NCBI RefSeq assembly: GCF_002899455.1
Contig: NZ_PPFB01000001.1
Coordinates: forward strand, 1,240,001-1,304,000
Length of the DNA: 64,000 bases
Origin: Streptomyces sp. DH-12
GTDB lineage: Bacteria; Actinomycetota; Actinomycetes; Streptomycetales; Streptomycetaceae
Direction: 5' to 3'
The notes below the pieces were generated by a model. The model did not search any database. It was not told the DNA's origin and saw nothing but the letters and a program-made list of their open reading frames with translations. Made by a program: the position numbers and the translations under genes. Positions within the stretch are counted from its first letter, which is position 1; each line of letters begins with the position of its first letter. Of this stretch, positions 46,978 through 56,063 are shown piece by piece.

Positions 46978-49901
46978 GCGGGCACCAGGAGAGCGGTGTG
47001 TTCACCGCACTGCGTACGCAGTTGCAGGAGGCGGCGACCGAGTTCGCGGGCGGACCGGACGCGCTGGAGGGCATCCTTCTCGGCATGGTCGACGACGTCG
47101 ACCGGGCGGTGCGGGAGCCGCTGGAGATCTTCCCGGTCTGCCACCACTCCCCCGCCTCCGCCCTGGCCATGGCCCGCCGCCTGCGGGAGAAGCAGCCCAA
47201 GGTGGTGTACCTGGAGCTGTGCGAGGACATGGCGCCGCTGCTGACCGAGCTGCGCAACTGCCGGCTCCCCGTGGCCGTGCAGGCGTTCGCCGGCGAGATC
47301 GACGGCTTCCCCCAGGAGTGGGCCCCGCTGTCGGTGGTCGCGCCGATCACGGAGGCGTCCGCCGAGTACCAGGCCATCGCCTACGCCCTGGACACCCCGG
47401 GCGTCGAACTGGTCCTGGTGGACCGCTCCTCCGACCACGTGTTCCAGTGGGACCGCGCCGGCACCACGGACGGCGAGGGGACTTCGGCCGACGCGGAGGA
47501 TGCGCCGAAGTCCGAGGAGGCCGCGCTGCACGGCGAGGCGGTCGGCGTCGAGATCGGCGACCTGCGCCCCCGCTTCGCCGAGCTGGAGGAGCATCTGCTG
47601 CGCCACGGGAGGGTGCGGCACTGGTCGGAGTGGTGGCACCAGTACGTCGAGGTGCCGCTCGGGGACAGCGACCACGACACCTACCGCCAGGTCATGTTCC
47701 TCATCGGCAGCCTGTTCCGGCGGCTGGCGCCGGGCGACGGCGACCGGGTCCGGGTGGACGAGGACCGCGAGCGCTACATGTGGACGCGGATGCGCGAGCA
47801 CATGGCGGCGACGGGCACGGACCCGGAGGACTGCCTGTACGTGTGCGGGGCGTTCCACGCGGCGAGCCGGGTGGAGGAGTTCGGCGTGCGCGGACGCTCG
47901 GACGGGTTCACCGTCTCCCCGCGCACGGCGACCACCTGGCAGTACGGGCTGATCCCGTCGAGTCACGCGGCGATCGAGGCGCAGTTCGGCCTGGCGCCCG
48001 GCTCGGTGTCGATCGCGGCGACGCAGTGGCAGAAGAGCCTGCAGCGGACGCGGATACAGCCGTACCGGCTGGAGGGTCAGGCGGGGGCACGAAAGTCCCG
48101 CGCGAAGAAGGCGGCGGCCGGCGCCGCACCGGCCGCCCCGGCGCCGGCCACGGACCGGCTGTCCGGGTTCCTGCGGCGGCCTCCCGTGCTGGACGGCCTG
48201 GACGAGGCGGAACTGCTCGGCTGGTCCGTGGACATCGTGCGGGCGGCCCGCCGCAACGGCTACCTCGCCTCCACCGCGGACGCCATCGCGGTCTTCGAGA
48301 CGTCGATCCTGCTCGCGGGGATGCGGGACCGGGCCAAGCCGACGCCGTACGACTTCCAGGACGCGGCGGTCACCTGCATCGAGAAGGACAGCGTGCCCGG
48401 GCGGCGGGACGTGCGGCGGCTCGTCGACATCATGATGGGCGGCGACCGGGTCGGGCAGGTGGGTTACGAGGCGCTGCCGCCGCTCGCCCGGGACGTGTAC
48501 GACCGGCTGGAACCGCTGGGGCTCAAGCTGCAGCAGCGGGGTGTGCAGCGGGCGTTGCTGGACATGGCCGGCCGGCCGGAGCTGGAGGCGTGCTCGGACG
48601 TGCTGTGGATGCTGCGGCGGCTGATGCCGGCGGCCGCGGCCCGGCCGATCATGGGTGAGCGGCGGCTCGGTGAGCGGTCGATCCAGGAGTCCTGGGACCT
48701 GGCCCTCGGCACCCATCAGCGTGCGCTCATCGAGCTCGGCTACGAGGGCGTCAGCGTCGAGCAGGTGCTGGAGCAGCGGCTGCGGCGCGAGGCGTACGGG
48801 CCGCGGGCGACCACGGCAGGCGTGCTGGCGGCAGTCGAGGACACCCTGCTGTACCTGCGCAGCGGGCGTCTGGCGGAGGAGCTGGGCACCCACGCGCTGA
48901 AGGTGCTGTCCGCGGAACGCACGGTCGACGGGGCGCCTGAGGTGCTGCGCCGGGCACGGACGCTGCTGGCGTACTACCGCACGAGCCAGCCGGAACTGCC
49001 GTCGTGGATCGAGTCGTTCGTCAGGACGGGGTACGCCCACTACTGCACGCTGCTGCCGACGGCGTTCCGGGACGAGGACGCGACGGTGGGGCAGGTCGCG
49101 GCGATGCTGGGCTTCCTGTTCAGCATGGAGAGCCTGGCCCTGTCGCTGGGCTGCGACCGTACGCAGCTGGAGCTGGCGGTCGCCCAGTCGCACCCGGAGG
49201 ACCCGTCGAAGACGGCCCTGCTGTGGGCGGCGCAGGTGCAGCTCGGCACCCTGTCGCGCGCCGAACTGCGCGCCAGGTGCGACGCGTTGCTGGACAACCC
49301 GCTGGTGGTGCCCTCCTACCCTCGCTACCTCAACGGCTTCGTGCACGCGCTGGAGCCGGTGCCGGGGCTGGCGGACGTGGTGGTGGAGGCGGTGTCGAAC
49401 GCGTTCGGCCGCCTGCCGGACACGGTGCTGCTCCCGTGGCTGCCGCTGCTGATCACCACCCTGCGCAAGGGCGCCGCGGACCTGGCCCCGCTGCTGATCC
49501 GCGAAGCGGGCCGCGTCTTCCCGGGCCGGCTGCCTGCACTGGATGCGTGGGTGCCGCCGTGGCGGCAGCCGCAGGAGGACCCCTTCAGTGTCCGCGCCCG
49601 GCGCACGGCCGCCGCCCCGGCGCCCCCGGGTGCCTCACTGCTGGCCGCCCACCCGGCGGCGTGCGACGCGGTGGCGGGGCTGCTGGGGTGCGAGGACGGC
49701 TGGCAGCGGCACGGCACACCCGCCTCACCGGGCGCGGCACTGCTGACCGCGTACCCGGCGGCGTGCGACGCGGTGAGTGAGTTGCTGGGCTGTGACGCCG
49801 GCTGGGCGCCGACCGGCGATTCCGGTTCGCCGGTCGGCGCCCTGACGGTCACGCACCCCGCCGCGGCTGAAGCACTGGAGGCTCTGCTCGCCGGTGCGTG
49901 A
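46974..49901 (+). CDS. DUF5682-family protein (YehM-like)
   Basis: 975 residues. The N-terminal domain has IFPVCHHSPASALAMARRL near 50 and VVYLELCEDMAPLL near 77, a His-Ser-Pro plus Glu pattern reminiscent of the EreA/ChaN/TIKI hydrolase fold (inference), then a long helical middle. Residues about 884-975 carry three copies of a short unit, ending in the pattern HPAACDAVxxLLGC-x-x-GW (49623-49895), the third shortened. E. coli YehM is about 760 residues, so this protein is extended. GTG start overlaps the MoxR stop by four bases. Likely the effector or client-binding component of the MoxR-vWA system. Confidence 0.82.
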   Translation: MSGHQESGVFTALRTQLQEAATEFAGGPDALEGILLGMVDDVDRAVREPLEIFPVCHHSPASALAMARRLREKQPKVVYLELCEDMAPLLTELRNCRLPVAVQAFAGEIDGFPQEWAPLSVVAPITEASAEYQAIAYALDTPGVELVLVDRSSDHVFQWDRAGTTDGEGTSADAEDAPKSEEAALHGEAVGVEIGDLRPRFAELEEHLLRHGRVRHWSEWWHQYVEVPLGDSDHDTYRQVMFLIGSLFRRLAPGDGDRVRVDEDRERYMWTRMREHMAATGTDPEDCLYVCGAFHAASRVEEFGVRGRSDGFTVSPRTATTWQYGLIPSSHAAIEAQFGLAPGSVSIAATQWQKSLQRTRIQPYRLEGQAGARKSRAKKAAAGAAPAAPAPATDRLSGFLRRPPVLDGLDEAELLGWSVDIVRAARRNGYLASTADAIAVFETSILLAGMRDRAKPTPYDFQDAAVTCIEKDSVPGRRDVRRLVDIMMGGDRVGQVGYEALPPLARDVYDRLEPLGLKLQQRGVQRALLDMAGRPELEACSDVLWMLRRLMPAAAARPIMGERRLGERSIQESWDLALGTHQRALIELGYEGVSVEQVLEQRLRREAYGPRATTAGVLAAVEDTLLYLRSGRLAEELGTHALKVLSAERTVDGAPEVLRRARTLLAYYRTSQPELPSWIESFVRTGYAHYCTLLPTAFRDEDATVGQVAAMLGFLFSMESLALSLGCDRTQLELAVAQSHPEDPSKTALLWAAQVQLGTLSRAELRARCDALLDNPLVVPSYPRYLNGFVHALEPVPGLADVVVEAVSNAFGRLPDTVLLPWLPLLITTLRKGAADLAPLLIREAGRVFPGRLPALDAWVPPWRQPQEDPFSVRARRTAAAPAPPGASLLAAHPAACDAVAGLLGCEDGWQRHGTPASPGAALLTAYPAACDAVSELLGCDAGWAPTGDSGSPVGALTVTHPAAAEALEALLAGA

Positions 49902-49930
49902 CGGTGAGGTGAGGCGGAGATGAGGCGGAG

Positions 49931-49966
49931 GTGAGGCCGGTTGCTCTCAGGGAGCCGGCCTCACCT
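49931..49966. terminator. Hairpin between convergent DUF5682 and hemerythrin genes
   Basis: GGTGAGGCCGG (49931-49941) pairs with 49956-49966 across a 14-base loop. The right arm lies inside the end of the hemerythrin gene, so the gap is shared. GAGGTGAGGCGGA-like direct repeats precede it. Confidence 0.6.
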
Positions 49967-50555
49967 GTCCCTCGAACCGGAAGACCGTGTCGGCCCAGTC
50001 GGTGTCGTCGACTCCGTCGTCCAGCGCCGCGCCGATCACCCGTTCCTCGTAGCTGAAGTGGCTTTCCATGATCGCCGCCAGTCCGTCGAGCTCACGGCCG
50101 ATCGCCTCCAGGTCCGGACCGGACGCTTCGACGGCCCTGGCGGCGAGTTCACGCACCTGGGACAGGATCGAAGCGATCATTCCGTGATCCTGGACGAGGT
50201 TCGCGACGGTCGCCTCGAGATCCGGGCGCTCGCGCAGCAACCGGGAGAACATCCCGTCGTCCTCGCCCTGATGGTGCGAGGTCAACGCGTCGCAAAAGGC
50301 CAGGCAGTGGGTGACAAGTGCGTCGTCGCTCAACTGCCGGCGTCCGAGATCCGCCTTGATGTCGTTCAGCCGGCGGCGCAGTTCCTGATGTGCTTGTGAC
50401 AGTTGCAGGCTCAAAGCGACCGCACGGTCGCTGTGGTGGGAGGCCACGTGGGGCAGTCCCTTCGGTTCCGCACCTCCATGCCTGACGCAGACCGTCACCG
50501 GCACGCGATGCTGCTCCGATCCGATCACGCAGCGCGAGGCCGCGGCAAGGGACAT
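49947..50555 (-). CDS. Hemerythrin-domain (HHE) protein
   Basis: 202 residues. The four-helix HHE domain has diiron ligands in QAHQELRRRL near 54, HHQGEDDGMF near 93, DHGMIASIL near 122 and HFSYEERVI near 165. Bacterial hemerythrins bind oxygen or protect from oxidative or nitrosative stress. The first 45 residues are not part of the domain and the true start may be internal. It lies 12 bases downstream of the XRE gene on the same strand, likely co-transcribed. Confidence 0.85.
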   Translation of the reverse strand: MSLAAASRCVIGSEQHRVPVTVCVRHGGAEPKGLPHVASHHSDRAVALSLQLSQAHQELRRRLNDIKADLGRRQLSDDALVTHCLAFCDALTSHHQGEDDGMFSRLLRERPDLEATVANLVQDHGMIASILSQVRELAARAVEASGPDLEAIGRELDGLAAIMESHFSYEERVIGAALDDGVDDTDWADTVFRFEGQVRPAP

Positions 50556-50567
50556 ATGCGACGTGCC

Positions 50568-51416
50568 TCAGGAGACCTCCTGCGTGCCCACCACCGCCAG
50601 CAGGTCGAGCAGGCCGGCGCTGTCCGTGCCCACGGCGGGGGTGAACCACAGCAGGCGCTGCCGGCCGTCCTCGCTGAACAGGTTGAGGCAGTCGACCTCG
50701 ACGACGCCGAGTGCGGGGTGCCGGATCCGTTTGCGGTCGTCGCGGCGGAACGCCACCTCGTGGGCGGCCCACAGCGCGGCGAACTCCGGCGAGGCACGCT
50801 GCAACGTGTGGACCAGCGACGTGACCTCGGTGTCCTTGGCGTCCCGGCGGGCGGCGGCCGCGCGGAGGTCGGCGACGAAGGCGCGGGACTGGCTCGCGTG
50901 GTCGGCCTCGGGGTAGAGCAGTCTCGACTCGGGCTCGGTGAACCACCGGTGGACGAAGCTGGCGCGGGGGCCGCGGAAGCCGGAGTGGTCGCCGAGCAGG
51001 GCCACCGCGAGCGGGTTCTGCACCAGCGTGACGTGCAGATCGGTGATGACCTGGGCGGGCGTCGACGGCATCCGCTGGAGCAGGTCGAGCATGCCGGGGT
51101 GGACGTGTGCGGCGGGGCCGGCCGGGGCGGGCACGGGCCGGTCCGCCAGGCGGTACAGGTAGTCGCGTTCGTCGGCGGTCAGCCGCAGCGCCCGGGCCAG
51201 AGCGGCCAGCATCTGCTCCGACGGCTGCGAACCGGCTCCGCGTTCCAGCTCGTTGTAGTAGTCGACCGACGCCCCGGCGAGCTGGGCGACCTCCTCCCGG
51301 CGCAGTCCCGGCACCCGTCGCCGGGGTCCTGCGGGCAGGCCCACGTCGGACGGGCGGATGCGGTCCCGCCGTGACCGCAGGAACGCCCCGAGCTCGATGT
51401 ACTTCGCCGCACCCAT
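50568..51416 (-). CDS. XRE-family regulator with MmyB-like ligand domain
   Basis: 282 residues. N-terminal HTH: LGAFLRSRRDRIRPSDVGL then RREEVAQLAGASVDYYNELERG at about 38-60. The C-terminal domain (about 105-275) is the MmyB-like ligand-binding fold, with RWFTEPESRLLYPEADHAS and ALWAAHEVAFRRDDRKRIRHP, which in related actinobacterial regulators resembles PAS-type ligand pockets. Usually an autoregulated repressor next to a small oxidoreductase or tautomerase gene; here it diverges from a 4-oxalocrotonate tautomerase-like gene. ATG 51416 chosen at the start of domain homology. Confidence 0.88.
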   Translation of the reverse strand: MGAAKYIELGAFLRSRRDRIRPSDVGLPAGPRRRVPGLRREEVAQLAGASVDYYNELERGAGSQPSEQMLAALARALRLTADERDYLYRLADRPVPAPAGPAAHVHPGMLDLLQRMPSTPAQVITDLHVTLVQNPLAVALLGDHSGFRGPRASFVHRWFTEPESRLLYPEADHASQSRAFVADLRAAAARRDAKDTEVTSLVHTLQRASPEFAALWAAHEVAFRRDDRKRIRHPALGVVEVDCLNLFSEDGRQRLLWFTPAVGTDSAGLLDLLAVVGTQEVS

Positions 51417-51552
51417 GCCTCCCATTCTCGGGCCGCGCGCCTCGCCGACCCAGGGGACGGCATCCCCTGGCTGGGCGGGCCGGCACACCGCACTGTGGAG
51501 GCACACCGGCCCGCGCACCGCCGCGGGCCCCGAGCGTCAGGAGTGACCCGTC

Positions 51553-51762
51553 ATGCCGTTCGCCCACTTCAAGGTCCCCGCCGGCACCCTCACCGCCGAG
51601 GACAAGCAGACGATCGTCGAGCGCACCACGGAGCTGTACGCCGAGATCTACGGTGAGCGCGCCCGCGCCACCACCGTCGTGCTGGTCGACGAGGTCGCCG
51701 ACGGCGGCTGGGGCGTGGGCGGTCACGTCCTCACCGCCGCCCTGCTCAACGGCGGCACCTGA
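51553..51762 (+). CDS. 4-oxalocrotonate tautomerase-like protein
   Basis: 69 residues, single small tautomerase domain. MPFAHFKVPAG supplies the N-terminal Pro that becomes the catalytic base after Met removal; KQTIVERTTELYAEIYG is the conserved helix and TTVVLVDEVADGGWGVGG the second strand and loop. Functions as a hexamer in keto-enol tautomerisation; substrate unknown. GTCAGGAGTG upstream of ATG gives a ribosome site. Divergent from the MmyB-type regulator, its likely repressor. Confidence 0.88.
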   Translation: MPFAHFKVPAGTLTAEDKQTIVERTTELYAEIYGERARATTVVLVDEVADGGWGVGGHVLTAALLNGGT

Positions 51763-52056
51763 ACCGGTGCCCCGCGTACAGATGTGCGCCGCCGTCCGCG
51801 CCCGCTCCGCATGCCCGCGGATCATGTCCGCGCACCGGCGTCCCGAGCCCTCGGTCGTGCGGGCCGGGGCGGCGTGGTCGACGTGGGCCGGCGCGGCCAC
51901 CGCCTGCGGGACGCAGGAGTCGAGGCCGAGCCGGTCGAGCGGGGCCGCGACGGTCTCGAGGTCGCCGGGCCGCCCAGGCCCTGCCGGGGTGCGGCGTCAC
52001 GGGGCTGGACAACGGGCGGCCTCCCCCAGCCGGGAGAGGCCGCCGAGTCGTGCCGC

Positions 52057-54105
52057 CTACCGCGCGGTCACCCCGGCAGGTGCCGGGGCGTAGCCGGTGG
52101 GCCGGCTGGTGAAGGTGCCGCGGCCCTGGGTGCGGCTGCGCAACCGGGTCGCGTAGCCGAAGAGTTCGGCCAGCGGCACGGTCGCCGTGACGACCGCCGC
52201 GCCCGCCCGGGTGACCGAGCCGGTGACCCGGCCGCGCCGCGCGGCCAGGTCACCGAGCACGGAACCCACCGCGTCCTGCGGCACGGTGACCGTGACCTCG
52301 GCGACCGGTTCCAGCAGCACCATCGCGCACGCCCGCAGCGCGTCCCGCAGTCCGAGCCGGCCCGCGGTGCGGAAGGCGGTGTCGGAGGAGTCCTTGACGT
52401 GCGTCGAGCCGTCGGTGAGCGTCACCCGCAGACCCGTCACCGGGTGTCCGCCGAGCGGTCCCTCGGCGAGCGCGTCCCGGCAGCCGGCCTCGACGGCACG
52501 GACGTACTCCTGCGGTACCCGGCCGCCGACGACCGTCGACCGGAACGCGAAGCCGCTCCCGGTGCCGTCGAGCGGCTCGACGTCGAGCACCACGTGCGCG
52601 AACTGTCCGGCCCCGCCGTCCTGTTTGACGTGCCGGTACACGAACCCGGACACGCCGCGGCCCACCGTCTCCCGGTGGCTGACGCGAGGCCGGCCGACAG
52701 CGACGCCCAGCCCGTGGTCACGCCGGATCCGTTCCACCGCGACCTCCAGGTGCAGTTCGCCCATGCCGGACAGCACCGTCTGGCCCGTCTCCGCGTCGGT
52801 GCGCACGACCAGCGAGGGGTCCTCCTCGGCGAGCCGGGCCAGCCCCGACGCCAGACGCCCGGCGTCCGTGCTCCGCAGCGCCTCGACGGCGACCGAGACG
52901 ACGGGTTCGGCGGTGCCGGGCGGCTCCAGCACCAGCGGGGCGTCCGGCGCGCACAGCGTGGCGCCGGCGCGGGCGGCCTTCAGCCCGACCACGGCCACGA
53001 TGTCGCCGGCGACCGCACGGTCCAGGCGCGCGTGCCGGTCGGCGCGGACGCGCAGGATGCGGCCGACGCGCTCGGCGCGGCCGGCGGTGGCGTCCCACAC
53101 GGTGTCCCCCTGTTCGATCGTTCCGGAATAGACGCGCAGGTAGGTGAGGCGTCCGGTGGCGGTGGCGTTCACCTTGAACGCGAGCGCCGCGAGCGGTGCC
53201 GCCGGGTCGGCGGGCCGTTCCTGCTCGGCGCCGTCGTGCGTGCCGCGCACCGGTGGCACGTCCAGCGGTGAGGGCAGGTAGGCGAGGACGGCGTCCAGCA
53301 GCGGTTCGATCCCGCGGTTGCGGTAGGCGGAGCCGCACAGCACGACCACGGCCTCACCGCGTGCGGTCAGGTCCCGCAGGGCCGCCGTGAGCGTCCCGGT
53401 GCGGAGCGCGCCCGTGTCGCAGAACTCCTCCAGCGCGGCCGGGTGCAGTTCCGCGACGGCCTCCTCCAGCAGCCGTCGCCGTCGCAGCGCCTCCTCGCGC
53501 AGGACGTCCGGCACGGGTGCCGGATCACGGGCCTCGCCCTCGTCGTCCCAGGTCAGGGCGTGCATGCCGAGCAGGTCGACGACCCCGGCGAAGGCGTCCT
53601 CGGCCCCGATCGGCAGGTGCACGGCGAGCGGGACCGGGTGCAGCCGCTGCCGGATGGAGGCGACGGCTGCGTCGAGGTCGGCCCCGGCGCGGTCCATCTT
53701 GTTGACGAACGCGATGCGCGGGACGCCGTGCCGGTCCGCCTGTCGCCACACCGACTCGCTCTGCGGTTCCACCCCGGCGACCGCGTCGAACACGGCGACC
53801 GCGCCGTCGAGGACGCGCAGGGAGCGCTCGACCTCGTCGGCGAAGTCGATGTGGCCCGGGGTGTCGATGAGGTTGATCCGGTGGCCGTTCCAGGAGCAGG
53901 TCACGGCGGCGGAGAAGATGGTGATGCCCCGGTCGCGCTCCTGCGGGTCGAAGTCGGTGACGGTGGTGCCGTCGTGCACCTCGCCACGCTTGTGGGTGGT
54001 GCCGGTGGCGTACAGGATCCGCTCGGTGACGGTGGTCTTGCCGGCGTCGACGTGGGCGAGGATGCCGAGGTTGCGGACGACGGCGAGTGGGTCGGTGGTG
54101 CGCAT
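52057..54105 (-). CDS. Elongation factor G-like GTPase (EF-G paralogue)
   Basis: 682 residues with all EF-G domains: G1 [15 protein letters not shown] at residues 17-31, G2 RGITI, G3 DTPGHIDF near 83, G4 NKMDRAGAD near 137, domain II, domain IV ([19 protein letters not shown]) and a C-terminal beta/alpha domain V. It is outside the str operon and so is a second EF-G; in S. coelicolor a similar gene is fusA2 (from memory). It may work in ribosome recycling or specialised translation, or resemble ribosome-protection proteins, but domain IV lacks clear TetM-like tip sequence. ATG 54105 with GAAAGG upstream; longer starts are not supported. Confidence 0.88.
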   Translation of the reverse strand: MRTTDPLAVVRNLGILAHVDAGKTTVTERILYATGTTHKRGEVHDGTTVTDFDPQERDRGITIFSAAVTCSWNGHRINLIDTPGHIDFADEVERSLRVLDGAVAVFDAVAGVEPQSESVWRQADRHGVPRIAFVNKMDRAGADLDAAVASIRQRLHPVPLAVHLPIGAEDAFAGVVDLLGMHALTWDDEGEARDPAPVPDVLREEALRRRRLLEEAVAELHPAALEEFCDTGALRTGTLTAALRDLTARGEAVVVLCGSAYRNRGIEPLLDAVLAYLPSPLDVPPVRGTHDGAEQERPADPAAPLAALAFKVNATATGRLTYLRVYSGTIEQGDTVWDATAGRAERVGRILRVRADRHARLDRAVAGDIVAVVGLKAARAGATLCAPDAPLVLEPPGTAEPVVSVAVEALRSTDAGRLASGLARLAEEDPSLVVRTDAETGQTVLSGMGELHLEVAVERIRRDHGLGVAVGRPRVSHRETVGRGVSGFVYRHVKQDGGAGQFAHVVLDVEPLDGTGSGFAFRSTVVGGRVPQEYVRAVEAGCRDALAEGPLGGHPVTGLRVTLTDGSTHVKDSSDTAFRTAGRLGLRDALRACAMVLLEPVAEVTVTVPQDAVGSVLGDLAARRGRVTGSVTRAGAAVVTATVPLAELFGYATRLRSRTQGRGTFTSRPTGYAPAPAGVTAR

Positions 54106-54540
54106 GGCCCGTGGCCTTTCGGATGGAACCGGAAAAGGGCAGCGCGATTCCCCTCGGCGCACGGCGCCGAGCACCCCTCGTGGACGGGTTCGGTCCGACG
54201 TGCGTCAGGGCATCCGGTGCCGGCCGCGCAGCGGGCACCGGGCGGCCGGAGACACGAGGATCACCACGGACCGGCGGGACCGGGAGCGGGGAACGACGGC
54301 GACAGCGGTGTGGTCACGCACGGCCGGGCTCCCTTCCCTGGTCGGATCTCCACGCGCGCGGGCCGCCGACCGGGGACGGCGCGCGCCTGCCCGCCGAGTG
54401 TAGGGAGGCCGACGGTCGCCGAGCCATGCATTTTCGGCAGCAGGTCACAGCGGATTTGTCTCACATGATGGAACATCATTCCTGAGCCGTGAGACCTTCT
54501 GAGAATGTGGAGCGATCGTTCCCCGTGGAAAGACCGTGAA
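54106..54540. other. 435-base divergent spacer between EF-G paralogue and MHS transporter
   Basis: No gene seen. GC falls sharply after 54420 (ATGCATTTTCGG...), marking the transporter promoter. The left part must hold the EF-G paralogue promoter. The notable site is the inverted repeat at 54465-54482, listed separately. Confidence 0.5.
54465..54482. promoter_or_regulatory. Inverted repeats upstream of the MHS transporter
   Basis: ATGATG-GAA-CATCAT (54465-54479) overlaps GGAA-CATCA-TTCC (54470-54482). The second form resembles IclR-type operators. It lies about 60 bases before the transporter ATG; no regulator gene adjoins. Confidence 0.45.
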
Positions 54541-55950
54541 ATGCCCGCATCAACCACCAGTCCGGCCCCGACTCCCGTCAACTCGCGGTCGCGCGTACTC
54601 GTCGCCAGCCTCGTCGGCACGACGATCGAGTTCTACGACTTCTACATCTACGCGACCGCCGCCGTACTGGTCTTCCCCACACTCTTCTTCCCGAGCAGCG
54701 ACCCCACCACGGCGCTGCTGTCGTCCTTCGCGGTGTTCGGCGCCGCGATGGTCGCCCGGCCGATCGGCGCGGTGGTCTTCGGCCACCTCGGCGACCGCCT
54801 CGGCCGCAAGGGAACGCTCGTGGCCTCCCTGCTCACCATGGGCATCGCCACGTTCCTCATCGGTGTCCTGCCCACCTACGCGCAGGCCGGCTGGGTGGCC
54901 ACCGCGCTGCTGGTGCTGATGCGGCTGGCACAGGGCTTCGCGCTCGGCGGCGAGTGGAGCGGCGCGGCCCTGATCGCCACCGAGAACGCCCCGAAGGGCA
55001 AACGCGCCCTGTACGGCACCTTCCCGCAGCTGGGCGCCCCACTGGGGTTCATCATCGGCAACGGCCTGTTCCTGATCATCGGCGCACTGCTGCCGTCCTC
55101 GGCCGGCGCCGACCCGTCCCAGCCGTCGGAGGCCTTCCTGAGCTGGGGCTGGCGCCTTCCGTTCCTGTTCTCCGCGGTGATGGTCGCGATCGGCCTGTGG
55201 GTGCGGATGCGCCTGGTCGAGGCGCCGGTGTTCGCCAAGACGCGTGAGGCCGGCCTGGTGCGGAAGCTGCCGCTGGCCACGGTCTTCCGGAACCACTGGA
55301 AGCAGCTCGTCCTCGGCACGTTCTTCATGCTGGCGACGTACGTCCTCTTCTACCTGATGACGACGTTCTCGCTGAGCTACGGACGGGCGGCCAAGGACGC
55401 GGACGTGCCGGGCCTGGGCTACGGCTATTCGACGTTCGTGCTGATGATGATCTTCGGGGTGCTGTTCTTCGCGGCGTTCACGCTGATCTCCGGCCCGCTC
55501 GCGGACCGCTACGGCCGGCGCGCCACGCTGATCGCGGTCACGGCCGGGATCCTGGTCTTCGGCCTGGTCTGGGTGCCGCTGATCGGCCTGGGCACGGTCG
55601 GCGTGGTGCTGTGGCTGGTGTTCGGCTTCACGCTGATGGGCATGACGTTCGGCCCGATGGGCGCGCTGCTGCCGGAGCTGTTCCCGACGAGCGTGCGCTA
55701 CACGGGCTCCGGCATCTCCTACAACGTCAGCTCGATCCTCGGCGCGGCGGTCGCCCCGTTCATCGCGGTGGCCCTGTGGGAGGCCGGCGACGGCTCCCCG
55801 TGGCTGGTCGGCGTCTACCTCTCGGCGATGGCCCTGCTGACGCTGGTGGCGCTGGTGATCGGACGGGAGACGAAGGACGTGGGGCTGGAGGAGGGCGAGG
55901 CTCCCGAGACTCCGGCCCGCGAGGAGGCGGCTGCCACTGCGGCCCCCTGA
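54541..55950 (+). CDS. MFS transporter, metabolite:H+ symporter (MHS) family
   Basis: 469 residues, 12 transmembrane segments, cytoplasmic membrane. MHS features: start of TM1 VGTTIEFYDFYIYATAA near residue 25, loop 2-3 motif GHLGDRLGRKGTL near 84, LARGFALGGEWSGAAL-like block near 130, WGWRLPFLFSA near 203 and GPLADRYGRRATL near 322. The family takes up organic acids such as shikimate, ketoglutarate, dicarboxylates or osmolytes with protons. ATG 54541 is preferred to ATG 54505. Substrate unknown. Confidence 0.9.
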   Translation: MPASTTSPAPTPVNSRSRVLVASLVGTTIEFYDFYIYATAAVLVFPTLFFPSSDPTTALLSSFAVFGAAMVARPIGAVVFGHLGDRLGRKGTLVASLLTMGIATFLIGVLPTYAQAGWVATALLVLMRLAQGFALGGEWSGAALIATENAPKGKRALYGTFPQLGAPLGFIIGNGLFLIIGALLPSSAGADPSQPSEAFLSWGWRLPFLFSAVMVAIGLWVRMRLVEAPVFAKTREAGLVRKLPLATVFRNHWKQLVLGTFFMLATYVLFYLMTTFSLSYGRAAKDADVPGLGYGYSTFVLMMIFGVLFFAAFTLISGPLADRYGRRATLIAVTAGILVFGLVWVPLIGLGTVGVVLWLVFGFTLMGMTFGPMGALLPELFPTSVRYTGSGISYNVSSILGAAVAPFIAVALWEAGDGSPWLVGVYLSAMALLTLVALVIGRETKDVGLEEGEAPETPAREEAAATAAP

Positions 55951-55967
55951 GCGCCCTGGATCGGTGA

Positions 55968-56002
55968 GGCCCTCCGCGTCCGTCGCTCGGACGCGGAGGG
56001 CC
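55968..56002. terminator. Bidirectional hairpin terminator
   Basis: Arms 55968-55982 and 55988-56002 are perfectly complementary over 15 bases (GGCCCTCCGCGTCCG) with a 5-base loop, between the transporter and the convergent Hsp70 operon end. Confidence 0.88.
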
Positions 56003-56063
56003 TTCCGCGTGCGGTCCGTCCCGTGCGCGTCAGCATCCGGGGAGGGCGACTGCTGTGACCGGA

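Noticed and set aside
45807..49346. 1179-codon minus-strand frame opposite MoxR and DUF5682 genes
   Set aside because: Covers two well-supported plus-strand genes and has no domain.
51763..52056. Possible minus-strand fragment (AAPAHVDHAAPARTTEGSG) after the tautomerase gene
   Set aside because: Some protein-like stretches but no start, ribosome site or recognisable family; treated as spacer of 294 bases with nothing firm.
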